Shown in pieces: positions 59,697-64,000 of a DNA stretch of 64,000 nt. Within the stretch, counting starts at the first letter, position 1. Each line of letters opens with the position of its first letter. Source of the stretch: Pedobacter sp. W3I1 (GTDB lineage: Bacteria > Bacteroidota > Bacteroidia > Sphingobacteriales > Sphingobacteriaceae); assembly GCF_030816015.1 (NCBI RefSeq), contig NZ_JAUSXN010000001.1, positions 868,001 through 932,000 on the forward strand, read 5' to 3'. Below the pieces are notes generated by a model that worked only from the letters and a program-made list of their open reading frames with translations, had not been told where the DNA came from and ran no database searches. Made by a program: the position numbers and the translations under genes.

Positions 59697-61331
59697 TTAT
59701 TTCTTTGGATTTCCTTTTCCGTCCATATCTACGGCCGGGCGTTTAGCTCTGTTGGCCAGTTCCCATGCGGTAAAGTAGGTTAGTTTAGCTCTTTTGGCTA
59801 AAAGTGGAAAATTGATTTTGCTTACTTCGTCACCAGGTTTGTGGTAATCTTGTTGCAACATTCCATCGTAATAGAAGATAATTGGAATGCCCAACTTTGC
59901 GAAGTTGTAGTGATCTGAACGGTAATAAATCTGCTCAGGATCTTTTGGATCATCGTATTTATAATCCAGTTTCATTTTGGTATAGGTTGCGTTAACCTGT
60001 TCGCTAATATTTGCTAAATCGCTGCTCAACATTTTTGAGCCTACTGAGTAAATGTAGTTTGCTGAATCTGGCGTACCTAAATATTCTTCACCCGTACGGC
60101 CAATCATATCCGTATTTAAATCAGCAATGGTGTTTTCAACAGGGAAAACCGGATGCTCCGAATACCATTCAGAACCCCAAAGTCCTTTTTCTTCGCCTAC
60201 AACAGTCATGAAAAGGAGACTGCGTTTTGAACCTTTTCCTGCTTTTTTGGCGTCAGTAAATGCTTTTGCCATTAATAAAACACCTGTAGTTCCCGATCCA
60301 TCATCATCAGCTCCGTTGTTTACTTTATCTTTTGCATCCGGATCAGTTACTAAGCCAATATGGTCATAGTGACCGGTAAGGACTAATACTTCTTTTTTAA
60401 GTGCCGGATCTGAACCTTCCAAGTAACCCAGAACATTTTCGCATCTAACTGGTGTTTCTGTTTTTGCAGCACTTGCTGAGAAAGGTACGTTTAATACTTG
60501 CGAGGCAGGAGCCTGACTATCTGTTATTTTCTTTTGCAGATCAGCCACAGTAGTGTTCGAGGCCTTTAACAGATCGTTTGCCAAAGCAACAGATATCGAG
60601 ATGCGTGGAATATCGTTTTGTTTTTGAGCTTCGATAGCAGCATTGGTTTTCACCATTACCTTGCCATTTTTAAGGGTTTGCTTGGTGTTTTCAGTTATTC
60701 TATCAACAGCCGGATCGATCAGGATAATGGCTTTAACATTATTTTCTGCGAAATATTTTGCCCTGGCCTCAAGTGTAGCACGATAAGCTGCCCTATCAAT
60801 TCTTGTACCCGGTTTTACGGTCGGATCTCCACCGTTGAACATGATAACCACTTTTCCTTTAATATCGGTACCTGAAAAATCGTTATAAGTGTCTTTCTTT
60901 AAACCATAACCGATAAATACAAGCTCGTTGGCTGAGAGAGTAAAACCTTTATCGCTGATTAAGCTGGGAGATACCAAATAATCTTTCTGGTATTCTTTAG
61001 GCTGACCGTTAACCGTTAAATGGCTTTCTTTTAAGGTAACATTTACCAAATCAATTTTTTGGAAATAACTGCCATTTACTGGCGCTTTTAAACCCAATGA
61101 TTTGAAATAATCACGGATATAATCAGCAGCCATCCAGGCGCCTTTTGTTCCTGTTTCACGGCCTTCGTAGGCATCAGAAGCCAATACTGAAAGGTGTTTA
61201 TACGCATTTTCAGGGCTAATGGCCTTACTGAATTTTATGGCATCCTTATTCGGTATAAGGGGCTTTACCTGACTAAAGCAACTTGCCGTAACAAGCGATG
61301 CCAAGCCAAGGGTTAAAAACTTTTTGTTCAT
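59697..61331 (-). CDS. M28 peptidase with PA domain, exported
   Basis: A 544-residue exported peptidase. A short signal (LTLGLASLVTASCFSQ) is followed by the start of the catalytic domain, a PA insert (about 130-260), then the zinc site: LTGHYDHIGL, NNGADDDGSGTTGVLL, VVGEEKGLWGSEW, ADLNTDMIGR and YYRSDHYNFAKLGIP. The last His is in QQDYHKPGD. This is the larger of two M28 paralogues in the window (the other at 12560-13699 lacks the PA insert). Confidence 0.9.
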   Translation of the reverse strand: MNKKFLTLGLASLVTASCFSQVKPLIPNKDAIKFSKAISPENAYKHLSVLASDAYEGRETGTKGAWMAADYIRDYFKSLGLKAPVNGSYFQKIDLVNVTLKESHLTVNGQPKEYQKDYLVSPSLISDKGFTLSANELVFIGYGLKKDTYNDFSGTDIKGKVVIMFNGGDPTVKPGTRIDRAAYRATLEARAKYFAENNVKAIILIDPAVDRITENTKQTLKNGKVMVKTNAAIEAQKQNDIPRISISVALANDLLKASNTTVADLQKKITDSQAPASQVLNVPFSASAAKTETPVRCENVLGYLEGSDPALKKEVLVLTGHYDHIGLVTDPDAKDKVNNGADDDGSGTTGVLLMAKAFTDAKKAGKGSKRSLLFMTVVGEEKGLWGSEWYSEHPVFPVENTIADLNTDMIGRTGEEYLGTPDSANYIYSVGSKMLSSDLANISEQVNATYTKMKLDYKYDDPKDPEQIYYRSDHYNFAKLGIPIIFYYDGMLQQDYHKPGDEVSKINFPLLAKRAKLTYFTAWELANRAKRPAVDMDGKGNPKK

Positions 61332-61357
61332 TATGATAATAGTTAGTTATTTTCTTG

Positions 61358-61801
61358 TTAACACGAAATTTTTTCAACCCTGTTCTGGTGACGGCCGCCC
61401 TCAAATTCAGTAGTTAAAAAAGTTGTGGTAATTTCTTTGGCCAGTTCTTCTGAAACAAATCTTGCAGGTATACACAAAACGTTTGCGTTATTGTGTTTGC
61501 GGACTAAAGAAGCAACTTCATTTTCCCAGCATAAACCTGCCCTGATATGCTGATGTTTGTTCGCGGTGATGGCTACACCATTTGCCGATCCACAAAGTAA
61601 AATCCCGTAAGTAAATTCTCCATTTTCTACAGCAGCAGCAACAGGATGGGCAAAATCTGGATAATCAACAGAATTTTCTGAGTAAGTACCAAAATCTTTT
61701 ACTTCGTAATCCTGTAAAAAATCTTTTAATATTTCTTTGTATTCAAACCCGGCGTGATCCGCTCCAATAGCAATTTTAATTTTTGTATCAGACATTGTCA
61801 A
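61358..61801 (-). CDS. rpiB: Ribose-5-phosphate isomerase B
   Basis: A 147-residue RpiB/LacAB-family isomerase of ribose 5-phosphate and ribulose 5-phosphate. Motifs: AIGADHAGFEYKEIL, VDYPDFAHPVA, YGILLCGSANGVAITANK (base Cys) and HNNANVLCIPARFVS. A start two codons in (MSDTKI) is equally possible. It lies 26 bases upstream of the M28 gene and 39 bases after tatC on the same strand. Confidence 0.92.
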   Translation of the reverse strand: MTMSDTKIKIAIGADHAGFEYKEILKDFLQDYEVKDFGTYSENSVDYPDFAHPVAAAVENGEFTYGILLCGSANGVAITANKHQHIRAGLCWENEVASLVRKHNNANVLCIPARFVSEELAKEITTTFLTTEFEGGRHQNRVEKISC

Positions 61802-61840
61802 ATTTATAGAGAATTATAAAATCTATTCGTAATGTTTTTG

Positions 61841-62722
61841 TTAGTTAGCGTAGAAAGCAGCATCGGCCTTTTTCTTCTTTTTTTCTATGTAGGCTGAAAC
61901 AAAAATACTCAGTTCATAAAGTAAGAACAATGGCGTAGCTACAATCAGCATCGTCATAATATCAGGCGTTGGCGTAACGATGGCGGCAATAATTAAGATG
62001 ATTACGGCGGCATACCTTCTGCTTGACCTCATGAGCTTTGGTGTCATCAAGCCAAGTTTCGATAGGATGAAAATAATAACCGGAAGCTCGAAGATAATTC
62101 CGGTACCTAAAGTTAAAGTTGCAACAGATGATAGATACGAATCAACTGTGAATGTATTTTTGATTTCGGCACTTACCGTATAACCCGTTAAAAAGTTAAC
62201 TGATAATGGGCATACTATAAAGTAGCCAAAAAAGATACCGATAATGAAAAGTGCCGAGGCGAAGAATACAAAGCCACTTGCCGATTTACGTTCATTTTCG
62301 TGTAACGCTGGTTTAATAAAACGCCAAACTTCCCATAATAAATAAGGGAAACCAACCACGATACCGCACATTACGCAAACATTCAATTGCAGGTTAAACT
62401 GACCTGCCATTTCGGTGTTAATAATCTCTCCATTAATTTTAGTGATACACATATCTGCACCAAGTGAAGGAAATTTTTCTACCAGTTTGCACATCATCCT
62501 GTAAGTCCAGAAATCGGGCTTTTTTGGGCCAAATATGATTTTATCTAAGATGAATTCATTGAAGTAAAAAGCGATACCCGTAAAAACGGCAATGGCAATT
62601 ACGGCTCTGATTAAATGTTTACGGAGAACATCCAGGTGATCGAAAAAAGACATTTCTGCCTCTAAGGTGGTGCTCTTTTGCCCGATAGCTTTTGTAAGTG
62701 AAGTTTTTTTAGTGTCGCTCAT
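61841..62722 (-). CDS. tatC: Twin-arginine translocase subunit TatC
   Basis: A 293-residue integral membrane protein with six predicted membrane segments (for example LIRAVIAIAVFTGIAFYF, FFASALFIIGIFFGYFIV, AAVIILIIAAIVTPTPDIM and MLIVATPLFLLYELSIFV). The N-terminal MSFFDHLDVLRKHLIRA is the twin-arginine recognition region, with YLLWEVWRFIKPALHENER and FELPVIIFILSKLGL as further family signatures. It recognises twin-arginine signals for export of folded proteins. TatA/B genes are not in the window. Confidence 0.94.
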   Translation of the reverse strand: MSDTKKTSLTKAIGQKSTTLEAEMSFFDHLDVLRKHLIRAVIAIAVFTGIAFYFNEFILDKIIFGPKKPDFWTYRMMCKLVEKFPSLGADMCITKINGEIINTEMAGQFNLQLNVCVMCGIVVGFPYLLWEVWRFIKPALHENERKSASGFVFFASALFIIGIFFGYFIVCPLSVNFLTGYTVSAEIKNTFTVDSYLSSVATLTLGTGIIFELPVIIFILSKLGLMTPKLMRSSRRYAAVIILIIAAIVTPTPDIMTMLIVATPLFLLYELSIFVSAYIEKKKKKADAAFYAN

Positions 62723-62733
62723 GTTGAAAACAA

Positions 62734-62765
62734 AAATACCATTCTATTTGAATAGAATGGTATTT
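62734..62765 (-). terminator. Palindromic terminator after the LVIVD gene
   Basis: AAATACCATTCTATT (62734-62748) and AATAGAATGGTATTT (62751-62765) form a perfect 15-base palindrome with a two-base centre; on the minus strand it is followed by T-rich sequence, 12 bases before the tatC start. Confidence 0.7.
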
Positions 62766-62841
62766 ACGTGTTAAATATAGAAATAGTTTATATTATTATG
62801 AGAAATGACTTTAAAAATAGAAGGTAGCCCTGGTAGTAGTT

Positions 62842-64000
62842 TTAAAGTTGGTCTTTAATTATGCTCAGTTGCTTTAAATTTGCCGCATCGTTATAATTAA
62901 ATTGATATACGCCATCTTCTCCGGTAACGATTAAAGATTTAGGACCTGCAATAACATCAAAGCTTTTGATATTAATTAAATGTTGAAGCATGTTATTGCC
63001 TATTTTGATTTTATTGGCAATATTAAAGCTCTTTATTCCATAATTACCTTCGCAGAGAAATAAATGATCGCCACTTGTACTTAGGCCGTGTGGGTTTTGC
63101 ATGGGATAAACTGCAACCTGTTTCGGTTTCGTTGGATCTTCAATATCTACAACTTCTAATTGGTTGCTTGCCTGCATGCACATATTGCCGGTACGTAAAG
63201 TAACATAAGCATATTTTCCTTGCACCACTACGGGGTCGCAGGCAAAAATATGGCTGTATGTGGATAACTGTATCGGGTTGGCCGGATCGGTAGCGCTAAA
63301 AATGTGCATGCCTCTATTGGTACCTATAAATAATTTGCTTTCGTAAGGAAAGATGGTTTCAACACCCCAACCCAAATTAATAGCCTTCAGGAAAGTTGGG
63401 TTTGATGCGGTTTTAACGTCAAACAGACTTAAATTATTCACGCCAACAGTATATAAATAGTCATTCATTAAGGTAAATCTGGCCATCGAGCCACCTTGCC
63501 CGGTAGAACTACTTTGCGATAAAGAGTTGCTGCTGTAAGCGGCATCCTTAAATATCCCTTTTTTGTAAGTTTGCTTCTTTACCAGGGTATCTTTATAAGT
63601 GTAAAGGTATTTTTGAGCACCCGCCGAATACAATTGATTGAAAACATCAGTTACTCTTTTCACTTGTTTGATACCGTTCAAGTTCGAGATATCAAAAGCC
63701 AGTAAGTCAATAAAACTGTCGGCGTAAAGGATATTGTTGTGAATGGCTAAATCTACGTTTCCCGGAATTTTCAGAAAACCCATGTTTACTGGCGCACTCG
63801 GATTGGTATTGTTGTAGATATGAATACCTTCATTGGGTTCATTAATGAAGAGATAATCGTTGTAAATGTAAATTTTCCCGGTTCTTTTGGCTGGAATGGC
63901 TTTGGTCAATCCTACAGGCAGCGCCCTCATTTCCTGAACAGATATCCTTTTTGCAATCTGTATCATTTCGTACTCATCTTTTTTACAGTTCGTAAATACA
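62842..64000 (-). CDS. LVIVD-repeat lipoprotein, 5' end outside window
   Basis: The frame continues upstream of the ATG at 63966 to the window edge and reads NCKKDEYEMIQIAKR, so the lipoprotein cysteine lies near the edge and only the signal peptide start is missing. The rest is a beta-propeller of LVIVD-like blades: PVNMGFLKIPGNVDLAIHNN, LLAFDISN, YLYTVGVNNLSLFDVK and HLFLCEGNYGIKSFNI. About 386 residues are visible. Function is unknown; such propellers are surface-exposed binding proteins in Bacteroidota. Terminator at 62734-62765. Confidence 0.8.
   Translation of the reverse strand, partial: VFTNCKKDEYEMIQIAKRISVQEMRALPVGLTKAIPAKRTGKIYIYNDYLFINEPNEGIHIYNNTNPSAPVNMGFLKIPGNVDLAIHNNILYADSFIDLLAFDISNLNGIKQVKRVTDVFNQLYSAGAQKYLYTYKDTLVKKQTYKKGIFKDAAYSSNSLSQSSSTGQGGSMARFTLMNDYLYTVGVNNLSLFDVKTASNPTFLKAINLGWGVETIFPYESKLFIGTNRGMHIFSATDPANPIQLSTYSHIFACDPVVVQGKYAYVTLRTGNMCMQASNQLEVVDIEDPTKPKQVAVYPMQNPHGLSTSGDHLFLCEGNYGIKSFNIANKIKIGNNMLQHLINIKSFDVIAGPKSLIVTGEDGVYQFNYNDAANLKQLSIIKDQL

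Overview
The window reads as the chromosome of a Bacteroidota, most likely a Sphingobacteriaceae member close to Pedobacter. The clues are SusC/SusD and FecA-type TonB systems, DUF4397, fasciclin and DUF6600 proteins, lipoproteins beginning with Cys-Lys-Lys, -7 elements of the form TAnnTTTG, an N-acyl-ornithine type arginine pathway (ArgF'), a fused alpha/beta E1 dehydrogenase, and AT-rich intergenic DNA full of palindromic repeats. No canonical tRNA, rRNA, CRISPR array, transposase or prophage was found.

Layout. 1-13.7 kb is housekeeping and envelope material: an epimerase-like fragment, a metalloprotease lipoprotein, DinB, an RsmI-like methyltransferase, a Gln/Arg-rich DUF6600 protein, HAD, YtxH, a beta-CASP hydrolase, LLM oxidoreductase and an M28 peptidase. 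14-19.5 kb (minus) is an iron-acquisition cluster: TonB siderophore receptor, DUF4198 protein, then a PepSY reductase fused in frame to a DUF6607 protein. 20-26.4 kb (plus) is a SusC/SusD/fasciclin/lipoprotein operon. 27.5-40.1 kb is a near-complete arginine/proline cluster (GNAT, argG, argC, argD, argF', argB, proC, argE, argH, an aminotransferase). It is interrupted by a four-helix-bundle (23S IVS-type) gene and a DUF433/DUF5615 module. argC carries two frame lesions. 40.4-47.5 kb holds a RelBE-like pair and an RNA-repair island. 47.6-64 kb holds prfC, a PIF1-like helicase, a SprT-like protease, a second DUF433/DUF5615 pair, adenine deaminase, a frameshifted E1 dehydrogenase, LutB, a VapBC-like pair, an M28 peptidase, rpiB, tatC and an LVIVD-repeat lipoprotein cut by the window end.

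The most interesting part is 41.0-47.5 kb. A divergent WYL regulator faces slipin, RlaP, RlaP and RtcB genes. The roughly 1 kb between them is not protein coding. On the operon strand it contains two tandem tRNA-like folds whose T-arms and acceptor stems are closed at the tip, so the tRNA is opened at or near the anticodon/variable side instead of at the 3' end. In the first fold the joins have canonical tRNA lengths: U8A9, one base after the D-stem, a 5-base variable loop and no base between T-stem and acceptor. This matches the described design of bacterial YrlA Y RNAs, which are tRNA mimics without a free CCA end found beside RtcB in other bacteria. Two identical-spacing inverted repeats (TACGC-N9-GCGTA) overlap the predicted divergent promoters and are candidate WYL operators.

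A second theme is repeats. Several palindrome families sit between genes. One contains the four-helix-bundle gene in its loop, and a small C5/G5 palindrome lies inside argC. Frame anomalies in argC (two), the E1 gene, the slipin C-terminus and possibly the PepSY-DUF6607 junction are frequent enough that sequence error and true decay should both be considered.
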